From Enterobacter chuandaensis (lineage in GTDB: Bacteria > Pseudomonadota > Gammaproteobacteria > Enterobacterales > Enterobacteriaceae), in the NCBI RefSeq assembly GCF_003594915.1, contig NZ_QZCS01000004.1, positions 62,001 through 126,000 of the forward strand: 64,000 bases of DNA, given 5' to 3'. How positions within the stretch are numbered: the first letter of the stretch is position 1; each line of letters opens with the position of its first letter. Positions 7,591-16,355 of this stretch are shown here, one piece after another. Position numbers and translations under genes: made by a program. Below the pieces are notes generated by a model. The model had not been told where the DNA came from. It saw only the letters and a program-made list of their open reading frames with translations, and searched no databases.

Positions 7591-8565
7591 TTAAAGCGTG
7601 TAGTTATCAGACCACTGCTCAAGAATATGTTGGTAAGGCTTAATGAAATACGCTTCGGTAAATCGGCCCTGTTCAATCGCCAGTCGGCTTCGCTCTTCGC
7701 GGTCATACACAATTTTGGTTAATGAATGATCCTGCTGGTTCAGATCCGGGCGGTAGTACAGACCCGCCGCCGAGTTCGCGTTATAGATTTCCGGACGGTA
7801 GATTTTCTGGAATGTTTCCATGGTGCTGATGGTGGCGATCAGTTCCAGATCGGTGTAATCGTTCAGCAAGTCCCCGGTGTAGAAGAAAGCGAAGGGTGCC
7901 ACGCTGTTTTCCGGCATGAAATAGCGAACATTCAGGCCCATTTTGGCGAAGTACAGTTCCGTTAACGACTCGCCGTCCGGCGCGTACTCCATACCCAGCA
8001 CCGGATGCTGGTTACCGGTACGGCGGTAGGTGTCTTTGCTGGAGACGCTCAGGCAAATCACCGGGCCCTTTCTGAAGTTCTCTTTGTATTCCGGCGAATT
8101 CATAAAATGACGGAAGATATTGCCGTGAAGTTCGCCAAACTTTTCCGGAACAGTGAAGTGCTGCTGATTCTTATTGTGTTCCAGCAGCAGAACGCTGAAA
8201 TCATAGTCCCGTACGTAAGAGGAGAAGTTATTCCCGACAATCCCTGCAATGCGCTGGTTATTTTTTTTGTCGACAATGTACGTCTGCAAAACCTCAATGG
8301 CCGGGAATGACTTTTCCGCGCCTATGTTCAGGTCGACGGAGATGATTTCAAGCTCAACCGCGTAGCGATCGGCGTTTGGATTATCCCAGCGCGCTAAAGC
8401 GTTGAAGCGGTTGTTGATCATCACCAGCGTATTGCGCAGGTTTTCCTGACGTTTTTCCCCGCGCGCCAGGTTGGCAAAGTTGGTGGTCGTACGCGTATTT
8501 TCGGACGGGTTGTAATTCTCATCGAAGCAACTGCGCTTAAGGGTATAGGTGAAAGCTTTGCTCAT
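7591..8565 (-). CDS. mesX: MesX, DUF1852 protein required for MesD
   Basis: 324 residues from the ATG at 8565 (MSKAFTYTLKRSCFDENY); an in-frame ATG at 8589 would add eight residues without a ribosome binding site. The DUF1852 family signature is seen throughout, including TRTTTNFANLARGEKR near residue 25 and the MGLNVRYFMPENSVAPFAF stretch. DUF1852 proteins pair with core methionine synthases and are needed for their oxygen-dependent activity; their chemistry is unresolved and may be an oxygenase step that supplies the methyl group. It is first in a two-gene unit with mesD. No MetJ-type operator is obvious in the 180 bases upstream. Confidence 0.88.
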   Translation of the reverse strand: MSKAFTYTLKRSCFDENYNPSENTRTTTNFANLARGEKRQENLRNTLVMINNRFNALARWDNPNADRYAVELEIISVDLNIGAEKSFPAIEVLQTYIVDKKNNQRIAGIVGNNFSSYVRDYDFSVLLLEHNKNQQHFTVPEKFGELHGNIFRHFMNSPEYKENFRKGPVICLSVSSKDTYRRTGNQHPVLGMEYAPDGESLTELYFAKMGLNVRYFMPENSVAPFAFFYTGDLLNDYTDLELIATISTMETFQKIYRPEIYNANSAAGLYYRPDLNQQDHSLTKIVYDREERSRLAIEQGRFTEAYFIKPYQHILEQWSDNYTL

Positions 8566-8720
8566 TGTGGTTGTGCATCCTAAGTTCATGTTGCTAAGAA
8601 GTTACTAATGCATAATTTATGCCTGAGCCCGCGGCGAAGGGGAAGTGACTTAATTTCAATGCAACATGAGCGAAGTTCATGAACGGTATTGCGCACAGAC
8701 TGGAGAGGGAAGTGAGAGAG

Positions 8721-8741
8721 TAAGGGGCATTGAGCCCCTTA
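8721..8741 (-). terminator. Hairpin downstream of the hcp remnant
   Basis: AAGGGGC-ATTGA-GCCCCTT forms a perfect 7-bp stem directly after the stop of the hcp fragment. There is no strong T tract. It is probably the original terminator of the hcp gene, retained with its last codons. Confidence 0.5.
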
Positions 8742-8744
8742 GCG

Positions 8745-8846
8745 TTATGCTGTAGGACGTTCGTTCCAGGCGTCGCTGTGCATGATGTTCCCGTCGACGA
8801 TGCGCCAGGTGATTTTTTCATATTGCAGGCTTACGCTTTTGATCAC
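8745..8846 (-). pseudogene. 3' remnant of a type VI secretion hcp gene
   Basis: Reading the - strand from 8846, 33 codons lead to a TAA at 8745-8747. The peptide contains SLQYEKITWRIVDGN and ends HSDAWNERPTA. This matches the C-terminus of enterobacterial Hcp tube proteins (YEKITW, GNIIHSDSWNER, TA end). The other roughly 130 residues of Hcp are absent: the sequence immediately 5' is the stop of the DUF4926 gene. There is no own start with a ribosome binding site, so this is a broken gene. It ties the neighbouring toxin-like and immunity-type genes to a former Hcp/T6SS effector locus. Confidence 0.75.
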
Positions 8847-8849
8847 ACT

Positions 8850-9086
8850 TTATTCAGGGCGAACCAACCGTGTTTTGAGGATGCCAGGAGTGAAATAACT
8901 CTTTAGCTGAGCGGGTAGCAAAGCAGGCATTGCTATTGTTCTTCCTTCTTCGTCGCAAAATTCGACAAGATAGCCCAGTGTCGGGGTATCGAAAACCATA
9001 ACAATCGTACCAACAGCCCCTTTTACCAGTCCTTCATCCGGTAAATCTTCGTCTAAAACCACAACGTCTAATTCGGCTCTTTTCAT
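8850..9086 (-). CDS. DUF4926 immunity-type protein (orphan)
   Basis: 78 residues. The sequence fits DUF4926: an N-terminal LDVVVLDEDLPDEGLVKG segment, GAVGTIV near residues 23-29, then GYLVEFCDEEGRTIAMPALLPAQL. DUF4926 genes typically sit directly behind genes for DUF6883 toxin domains, alone or at the C-terminus of polymorphic toxins, and are thought to be their immunity proteins. Here the gene begins 14 bases after the truncated toxin-like gene. The frame is intact. Because the toxin domain is missing upstream, it is probably an orphan immunity gene that could still protect against related toxins from neighbours. Function is inferred from family and context. Confidence 0.78.
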   Translation of the reverse strand: MKRAELDVVVLDEDLPDEGLVKGAVGTIVMVFDTPTLGYLVEFCDEEGRTIAMPALLPAQLKSYFTPGILKTRLVRPE

Positions 9087-9100
9087 TTTTGTTTTCTCAT

Positions 9101-9925
9101 TTAACGAATATCGATAATGGCGTGTTCAGCGTTCAGCAACGTACCGCTCTCAGATGTGAAACCTTTTACATATGGACTTTCTAGCGCGGGTATTTTACTG
9201 AGACCCGATATTTCATCTATTTCGCTTAAAGGGCTCAACCTGCTCATTGTTAATCCTGCCACAACGGAGGCGCCCGTAATGATTAACCCTTTATTGTTCA
9301 TGATTTGATCGTAACCGGCTGAAGCATGCCCACCAAGCTGTTGCGCGGTTTTATGAAAACCCTCAATATTGCCGTTATACACACCACCAGCAGCGAGCAG
9401 TCGGCCCACAGCTTTACTATTCAGCGTTTTCCCCGATGGTGCTGTTGTTGGTCCGTAATAATCATAATGCATCCGTTGAGTGGGAGCAGGCTTCCTGCCT
9501 TGTCGATCGGCAATAACGTGCCGGTAGGCACTCATGATTTCGTCCTTATACCATGAATGCCAGGATGAGGCTGTAAGGGTAAACATCAGATCGCCGTTGT
9601 CGTCGATGTAAAATGGATTCCTGTCGCTGCTCCAGCGCCTGGAGGTATCTACTCCAACAAGCCAGCCAATTTGAAGTTCGCGTTCTACTTGATCATAAAT
9701 GGGATCTGCGTAGCTGCATTGCCGTCGTTCATATGGTTTTTGATGTGGAGATATGCTGTATTTTCTTTTGGGAAGACCAAAAGAGAGGCTATGACCGTTT
9801 GCTTCATAAGACAGATCATAATGTATACACGCCTCTTTCAGCGAACCTGCTGGCGTGAGAATGTATTGAAAATCTTCAGGGTTTAATTGCCGTGTTAAAT
9901 CATGTGACCGGTAGAGTCGGAACAT
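9101..9925 (-). CDS. Polymorphic toxin-like protein lacking its C-terminal toxin domain
   Basis: 274 residues from an ATG with AAGGA six bases upstream. I do not recognise the first 170 residues. Residues about 200-235 form a typical pre-toxin linker (AGYDQIMNNKGLIITGASVV). The protein ends GTLLNAEHAIIDIR. DUF6883 domains begin with a very similar LxNAExAxxDxRK motif and then run for about 100 more residues, so the protein stops at the first residues of the expected toxin domain; only 14 bases separate it from the immunity gene. It was probably an effector whose catalytic end was deleted. The lower GC content supports acquisition by transfer. It could instead be a natural adaptor without toxin. 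Confidence 0.6.
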   Translation of the reverse strand: MFRLYRSHDLTRQLNPEDFQYILTPAGSLKEACIHYDLSYEANGHSLSFGLPKRKYSISPHQKPYERRQCSYADPIYDQVERELQIGWLVGVDTSRRWSSDRNPFYIDDNGDLMFTLTASSWHSWYKDEIMSAYRHVIADRQGRKPAPTQRMHYDYYGPTTAPSGKTLNSKAVGRLLAAGGVYNGNIEGFHKTAQQLGGHASAGYDQIMNNKGLIITGASVVAGLTMSRLSPLSEIDEISGLSKIPALESPYVKGFTSESGTLLNAEHAIIDIR

Positions 9926-10236
9926 GCGGAATCCTTATCGTTAAGCATCATTCTTCCTTTTAAGGGCATATTTTTTCTTCATACTCTTAATAATAAAAAA
10001 CAGCATACGGCTGAAGCGATAACAATTATTCAATCCACATCATATTCACGAACAGCTCTTTTTTTTTAAGAAAATGACCTGGCAATTTTTAACCACTCTT
10101 CATGCATTAACGAGAGTAGATACTGTATGAATAATGAGCCTGACTCAGCGAACAAAACGGTGCGCCTACTTCTCTGGCACACGCTCCGCAATTCCCGCTA
10201 TAATCCCCAAAATTTCCAACCGGTTTAGAAACAATC
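9926..10236. other. AT-rich intergenic region with yaiL promoter
   Basis: This 311-base gap holds no convincing gene and no further Hcp or VgrG fragment. The left 200 bases are AT-rich with homopolymer runs and look like the edge of the acquired patch. A TATAAT hexamer at 10199-10204, 33 bases before the yaiL start, is a likely -10 box; the -35 is weak. Confidence 0.5.
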
Positions 10237-10776
10237 ATGACAAAACTCACCCTCCAGGAGCAGATGCTGAAAGCGGGCCTGGTCAGCAGTAAGAAAGCGG
10301 CGAAAGTGCAGCGCACGGCAAAGAAATCGCGCGTTCAGGCGCGTGAGGCGCGTGAAGCGGTAGAAGAGAACAAGAAAGCGCAGATCGAGCGTGACAAGCT
10401 GCTGAGCGAGCAGCAAAAGCAGGCCGTGCTCGCAAAAGAGTTTAAAGCCCAGGTGAAGCAGCTGATCGAGATGAACCGCATCACCGTGGCGAAGGGCAAC
10501 ATCACCTTTAACTTCACCGACGGTAATCTGATCAAAAAAATCGAGGTCGACAAGCAGACGCAAACTCAGCTGATCAACGGCCGTCTGGCGATTGCGCGCC
10601 TGGTGCTGAATGCAAACGGTGACTGTGAGTACGCGATTATCCCGGCGGTGGTGGCCGATAAAATTGCCCAGCGTGATGCCGACAGCATTGTTCTTAACAG
10701 CGCGCTCAGCCAGGAAGAGCAGGACGAAGACGATCCGTACGCGGACTTCAAAATCCCTGACGATTTGATGTGGTAA
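10237..10776 (+). CDS. yaiL: YaiL, DUF2058 nucleoprotein/polynucleotide-associated protein
   Basis: 179 residues. The N-terminal half is a highly charged helical segment rich in Lys, Arg and Glu (about residues 15-75, a probable coiled coil), followed by a compact domain and an acidic tail (EEQDEDDPYADFKIPDDL). This is the E. coli YaiL/DUF2058 pattern and length; the protein is annotated as polynucleotide-associated, but its role is not established. A TATAAT box lies just upstream. It stands alone on the + strand and is convergent with the pseudouridine synthase gene 7 bases away. In K-12 yaiL lies elsewhere, so the neighbourhood differs. Confidence 0.88.
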   Translation: MTKLTLQEQMLKAGLVSSKKAAKVQRTAKKSRVQAREAREAVEENKKAQIERDKLLSEQQKQAVLAKEFKAQVKQLIEMNRITVAKGNITFNFTDGNLIKKIEVDKQTQTQLINGRLAIARLVLNANGDCEYAIIPAVVADKIAQRDADSIVLNSALSQEEQDEDDPYADFKIPDDLMW

Positions 10777-10783
10777 AACGCAT

Positions 10784-11470
10784 TCAGAACGGGGCGGCGT
10801 GACGGGCGTTAACCGGCTCTCCGCTCACGGGATGAATAAAATTCAACTCGCTGGCATGCAGCATCAGCCGGGACGTCGTTTCGACGCCTGGCCATTCAAG
10901 ACCGCCATACAAATCGCAGCCCAGAATAGGGTGCCCCAGCTGCTGGCAGTGGATGCGCAGCTGATGGGTTCGCCCGGTTTCCGGCGTAAGTACCACCCGC
11001 GTTAACGGCACGCCCGTTCCCTGATAAAAACGTTCAATAACCCAGTAGCGGGAGCGCGCTGGTTTACCCGTGACGGCGCAGATCGACATCAGCGGGAACA
11101 GCGCCGGGTCTTTGGCAATCGGCGCGTCTATTATTCCTTCGTCATTTTCCAGATGCCCGCAAAGCAGGGCACTGTAAACTTTCTCCACGCTGCGCTGGCT
11201 GAACTGCTGACAGAGCGCCGCGTTGATGGCTTTATCGCGCGCAACCACCATCAGCCCGGAGGTGCCGAAATCCAGACGGTGTACCAGCGTGCAGCCGGGG
11301 AACGTCTGGACCAGACGATAATGGACAGAATCGATGTTTTGCGGGTTTTTGCCCGAGAGGCTGAGCAGGCCAGAAGGCTTATTAATCAGCAGCAGATGTT
11401 CATCCTGCCAGAGGATCTCAATGTCGTCGTGACACGGTGGGGCAATAAAGGAATCGATAATCGCAGACAT
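10784..11470 (-). CDS. RluA family RNA pseudouridine synthase
   Basis: 228 residues. The catalytic motif HRLDFGTSG at 64-72 carries the nucleophilic Asp67 of the RluA family, and the second family motif GRTHQLRIHC is present near residue 175, followed by GHPILGCDLYGG. It isomerises a uridine in RNA. It is the size of E. coli RluA (219 residues) but clearly divergent from it, so it is a paralogue and the target (23S rRNA, tRNA or both) cannot be given. There is no N-terminal S4 domain. It is transcribed alone. Confidence 0.88.
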   Translation of the reverse strand: MSAIIDSFIAPPCHDDIEILWQDEHLLLINKPSGLLSLSGKNPQNIDSVHYRLVQTFPGCTLVHRLDFGTSGLMVVARDKAINAALCQQFSQRSVEKVYSALLCGHLENDEGIIDAPIAKDPALFPLMSICAVTGKPARSRYWVIERFYQGTGVPLTRVVLTPETGRTHQLRIHCQQLGHPILGCDLYGGLEWPGVETTSRLMLHASELNFIHPVSGEPVNARHAAPF

Positions 11471-11524
11471 CAGGCCGCCCGGCTGGAGAGTGGGAGCGGA
11501 TGATAACGAAATGCGGAGGAAAAG

Positions 11525-11553
11525 AAAAACCCTCCCACCGGGCGGTGAGAGGG
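11525..11553 (-). terminator. Rho-independent terminator of azoR
   Basis: On the - strand an 11-bp stem with one mismatch (CCCTCTCACCG / CGGTGGGAGGG) is followed by TTTTTC, seven bases after the azoR stop. Confidence 0.8.
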
Positions 11554-11560
11554 GGAAATC

Positions 11561-12316
<756 letters not shown>

Positions 12317-12371
12317 CTATATCAATCATTAAAAAGAGATTTTATCCGGCAGTGCACTGCCCGTTAACGCT

Positions 12372-15300
12372 ATGACAGAACAACAAAAATTAACCTTCCC
12401 GATGCTCCTGCAACAGCTGGATTCACTGATGCTGCGCGATAAACAGCGCTTTGCGCGCCGTCTGCACGGGGTGAAGAAGGTTAAAAATCCTGATGCACAA
12501 CAGGCCATTTACCAGGAGATGGCGAAAGAGATTGAACAGGCGGCTGGGAAGGTTGTGCTGCGCGAAGCCGCGCGCCCGGCGATTACCTACCCGGAAAACC
12601 TCCCCGTCAGCCAGAAAAAACAGGATATCCTTGAGGCCGTCCGCGACCACCAGGTGGTGATTGTCGCGGGGGAAACCGGGTCGGGGAAAACCACCCAGCT
12701 GCCGAAGATCTGTATGGAGCTGGGGCGCGGGGTGAAAGGGCTGATTGGCCACACCCAGCCGCGTCGTCTGGCCGCGCGCACCGTGGCGAACCGTATCGCG
12801 GAAGAGCTGCAAACGGAGCCGGGCGGCTGCATCGGTTATAAGGTGCGATTCAGCGACCACGTCAGCGATAACACCATGGTCAAGCTGATGACCGACGGTA
12901 TTCTGCTGGCGGAAATCCAGCAGGATCGCCTGCTGATGCAGTACGACACTATCATTATCGATGAAGCGCACGAGCGCAGCCTGAACATCGACTTCCTGCT
13001 CGGCTACCTGAAAGAGCTCCTCCCGCGTCGCCCGGATCTGAAAATCATTATTACCTCCGCGACCATCGACCCGGAGCGCTTCTCAAAGCATTTCAACAAT
13101 GCGCCGATTATCGAGGTGTCAGGCCGCACGTATCCCGTGGAAGTGCGCTATCGCCCGATTGTAGAAGAGGCGGATGATACCGAGCGCGATCAGCTTCAGG
13201 CCATCTTCGATGCCGTTGACGAGCTGGGCAACGAAAGCGCGGGCGACATCCTGATCTTTATGAGCGGCGAGCGCGAAATTCGCGATACCGCCGATGCGCT
13301 CAGCAAGCGCGACCTGCGCCACACCGAGATCCTGCCGCTTTACGCGCGCCTGTCGAACAGCGAGCAGAACCGCGTGTTCCAGCCGCACGGTGGACGCCGC
13401 ATCGTGCTGGCGACCAACGTGGCCGAGACCTCGCTGACCGTGCCGGGCATTAAATATGTCATCGACCCGGGCACGGCGCGCATTAGCCGCTACAGCTACC
13501 GCACCAAGGTTCAGCGCCTGCCGATTGAGCCGGTCTCGCAGGCGTCCGCTAACCAGCGTAAAGGCCGCTGCGGCCGCGTGTCGGAAGGGATCTGTATTCG
13601 TCTCTATTCCGAAGATGATTTCCTGTCGCGCCCGGAATTTACCGACCCGGAAATTCTGCGCACCAACCTGGCGTCCGTTATCCTGCAGATGACCGCGCTG
13701 GGGCTGGGCGACATCGCGGCGTTTCCGTTCGTCGAAGCGCCGGACAAGCGCAACATTCAGGACGGCGTGCGCCTGCTGGAAGAGCTGGGCGCGATTACCA
13801 CCGACGAACAGGTGACGGCCTATAAGCTGACGCCGCTGGGCCGCCAGCTCAGCCAGCTGCCGGTCGATCCGCGTCTGGCGCGCATGGTGCTGGAAGCGCA
13901 AAAGCACGGCTGCGTGCGCGAGGCGATGATCATTACGTCTGCGCTCTCCATTCAGGATCCGCGCGAGCGCCCGATGGACAAACAGCAGGCGTCTGACGAA
14001 AAGCACCGTCGCTTCCACGATAAAGAGTCTGATTTCCTGGCCTTTGTGAACCTGTGGAACTACCTCGGCGAGCAGCAGAAAGCGCTCTCTTCGAATCAGT
14101 TCCGCCGCCAGTGCCGCGTGGATTTCCTCAACTACCTGCGCGTGCGCGAGTGGCAGGATATCTACACCCAGCTGCGCCAGGTGGTGAAAGAGCTGGGCAT
14201 TCCGGTGAACAGCGAACCGGCGGAGTACCGCGAAATTCATATCGCGCTGCTGACCGGCCTGCTGTCCCATATCGGGATGAAGGATGCGGATAAGCAGGAA
14301 TATACCGGCGCGCGCAACGCCCGTTTCTCCATCTTCCCGGGTTCCGGCCTGTTCAGGAAGCCGCCGAAGTGGACCATGGTCGCCGAGCTGGTGGAAACCA
14401 GCCGCCTGTGGGGGCGCATTGCCGCGCGCATCGATCCGGAATGGGTCGAGCCGGTGGCTCAGCACCTGCTGAAACGCTCGTACAGTGAACCACACTGGGA
14501 GCGCGCGCAGGGCGCGGTGATGGCGACCGAGAAGGTGACCGTTTACGGCCTGCCGGTGGTCGCCGCGCGTAAGGTCAACTATAGCCAGATTGACCCGGCG
14601 CTCAGCCGCGAGCTGTTTATCCGCCACGCGCTGGTGGAGGGCGACTGGCAGACGCGCCACGCGTTCTTCCGTGAAAACCTGAAGCTGCGCGCCGAGGTGG
14701 AAGAGCTTGAGCACAAATCCCGCCGCCGCGACATTCTGGTGGACGATGAGGCGCTGTTTGAGTTTTACGACCAGCGCATCAGCCACGACGTTATCTCTGC
14801 CCGCCACTTCGACAGCTGGTGGAAAAAGGCCAGTAAAGAGACGCCGGACCTGCTCAACTTTGAAAAGAGCATGTTGATTAAGGAAGGAGCGGAGTCGGTC
14901 AGCAAGCTCGACTACCCGAACTTCTGGCATCAGGGCAACCTCAAGCTGCGTTTGACCTATCAGTTTGAGCCGGGCACGGACGCGGACGGCGTGACCGTCC
15001 ACATTCCGCTGCCGCTGCTGAACCAGGTGGAGGAGAGCGGGTTCGAGTGGCAAATTCCCGGCCTGCGCCGCGAGCTGGTGATTGCACTGATCAAATCCCT
15101 GCCGAAACCGGTGCGCCGAAACTTTGTGCCTGCGCCAAACTATGCGGAAGCATTTTTAGGCCGCGTCACGCCGCTGGAGATGCCGCTGCTGGACGCGCTT
15201 GAGCGCGAGTTCCGCCGCATGACCGGCACCACCATCGACCGCGAAGACTGGAACTGGGATCAGGTGCCCGATCACCTGAAAATCAGCTTCCGCGTGGTGG

Positions 15301-16274
15301 ACGACAAAAACAAAAAGCTGCAGGAAGGCCGTTCTCTGACGGAGCTGAAAGAGGCGCTGAAAGGTAAAGTCCAGGAGACGCTCTCTGCGGTGGCCGATGA
15401 CGGCATTGAGCAGAGCGGGCTGCATATCTGGAGCTTTGGTCAGCTTCCGGAAAGCTATGAGCAGAAGCGCGGCAACTATAAGGTCAAAGCCTGGCCCGCG
15501 CTGGTGGACGAGCGCGACAGCGTGGCGATCAAACTGTTTGATAACCCGCAGGAACAGCAGCAGATGATGTGGCGCGGGTTGCGTCGCCTGCTGCTGCTCA
15601 ACATCCCGTCGCCGATCAAGTATCTGCACGAGAAGCTGCCGAACAAAGCCAAGCTGGGGCTCTACTTTAACCCGTACGGCAAGGTGCTGGATCTGATTGA
15701 CGACTGCATCTCATGCGGCGTCGACAAGCTGATCCACGAGGCGGGCGGCCCGGTCTGGACGGAAGAGGGCTTTGCTCAGCTGCATGAAAAGGTGCGCGCG
15801 GAGCTGAACGACACCGTGGTGGAGATAGCCAAACAGGTCGAGCAGATCCTCACCGCCGTGTTCAATATCAACAAGCGCCTGAAGGGGCGCGTGGATATGA
15901 CCATGGCACTGGGGCTGTCGGACGTGAAGGCGCAGATGGCGGGACTGGTTTACCGCGGCTTTGTTACCGGCAATGGCTTCAACCGTCTCGGCGATACGCT
16001 GCGTTATCTGCAGGCAATTGAAAAACGGCTGGAGAAGATGGCTATCGATCCGCACCGCGATCGCGCACAGATGCTGAAAGTGGAGAGCGTGCAGCAGGCG
16101 TGGCAGCAGTGGTTAAACAAGCTGCCGCCAGCTCGCCGCGACGATGAAGACGTGCAGGCGATCCGCTGGATGATCGAGGAGCTGCGCGTCAGCTTCTTTG
16201 CCCAGCAGCTCGGTACGCCGTATCCGATTTCGGATAAGCGTATTCTGCAGGCGATGGAGCAGATTTCCGGTTAA
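12372..16274 (+). CDS. hrpA: ATP-dependent RNA helicase HrpA
   Basis: 1300 residues, equal to the E. coli protein. It has Walker A GETGSGKT at 100-107 and the DEAH box at 197-200, then the SAT motif (ITSATIDPERF), the QRKGRCGR motif VI, the helicase-associated and OB-fold domains, and the long DUF3418 C-terminal region typical of bacterial HrpA. It is a DEAH-box 3'-5' RNA helicase involved in RNA processing and ribosome rescue. The frame is intact throughout. A large open frame on the opposite strand (13119-15053) is a codon-bias shadow. In E. coli ydcF follows; here an efflux block is inserted. Confidence 0.97.
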   Translation: MTEQQKLTFPMLLQQLDSLMLRDKQRFARRLHGVKKVKNPDAQQAIYQEMAKEIEQAAGKVVLREAARPAITYPENLPVSQKKQDILEAVRDHQVVIVAGETGSGKTTQLPKICMELGRGVKGLIGHTQPRRLAARTVANRIAEELQTEPGGCIGYKVRFSDHVSDNTMVKLMTDGILLAEIQQDRLLMQYDTIIIDEAHERSLNIDFLLGYLKELLPRRPDLKIIITSATIDPERFSKHFNNAPIIEVSGRTYPVEVRYRPIVEEADDTERDQLQAIFDAVDELGNESAGDILIFMSGEREIRDTADALSKRDLRHTEILPLYARLSNSEQNRVFQPHGGRRIVLATNVAETSLTVPGIKYVIDPGTARISRYSYRTKVQRLPIEPVSQASANQRKGRCGRVSEGICIRLYSEDDFLSRPEFTDPEILRTNLASVILQMTALGLGDIAAFPFVEAPDKRNIQDGVRLLEELGAITTDEQVTAYKLTPLGRQLSQLPVDPRLARMVLEAQKHGCVREAMIITSALSIQDPRERPMDKQQASDEKHRRFHDKESDFLAFVNLWNYLGEQQKALSSNQFRRQCRVDFLNYLRVREWQDIYTQLRQVVKELGIPVNSEPAEYREIHIALLTGLLSHIGMKDADKQEYTGARNARFSIFPGSGLFRKPPKWTMVAELVETSRLWGRIAARIDPEWVEPVAQHLLKRSYSEPHWERAQGAVMATEKVTVYGLPVVAARKVNYSQIDPALSRELFIRHALVEGDWQTRHAFFRENLKLRAEVEELEHKSRRRDILVDDEALFEFYDQRISHDVISARHFDSWWKKASKETPDLLNFEKSMLIKEGAESVSKLDYPNFWHQGNLKLRLTYQFEPGTDADGVTVHIPLPLLNQVEESGFEWQIPGLRRELVIALIKSLPKPVRRNFVPAPNYAEAFLGRVTPLEMPLLDALEREFRRMTGTTIDREDWNWDQVPDHLKISFRVVDDKNKKLQEGRSLTELKEALKGKVQETLSAVADDGIEQSGLHIWSFGQLPESYEQKRGNYKVKAWPALVDERDSVAIKLFDNPQEQQQMMWRGLRRLLLLNIPSPIKYLHEKLPNKAKLGLYFNPYGKVLDLIDDCISCGVDKLIHEAGGPVWTEEGFAQLHEKVRAELNDTVVEIAKQVEQILTAVFNINKRLKGRVDMTMALGLSDVKAQMAGLVYRGFVTGNGFNRLGDTLRYLQAIEKRLEKMAIDPHRDRAQMLKVESVQQAWQQWLNKLPPARRDDEDVQAIRWMIEELRVSFFAQQLGTPYPISDKRILQAMEQISG

Positions 16275-16280
16275 ACCCTT

Positions 16281-16353
16281 GCCCGGTGGCGCTGCGCTTA
16301 CCGGGCCTACGGGAGAACTGGTAGGCCCGGTAAGGCGTAGCCGCCACCCGGCT
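16281..16353. repeat. REP/BIME palindromic element
   Basis: Two inverted REP units (16281-16310 and 16321-16352) share GCCCGGTGGC...TTACCGGGCCTAC and its complement. The element lies in the convergent gap between hrpA and the methyltransferase gene and can act as a transcript end or mRNA-stabilising structure. Confidence 0.85.
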
Positions 16354-16355
16354 GG

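Noticed and set aside
8594..8821. 75-codon - strand frame over the hcp remnant
   Set aside because: It is out of frame with the Hcp peptide; the frame at 8846-8745 matches Hcp, so this one is not coding.
13119..15053. 644-codon open frame on the - strand inside hrpA
   Set aside because: It is a GC-bias shadow of hrpA in the opposite frame; there is no family match, and the + strand frame has all helicase motifs.
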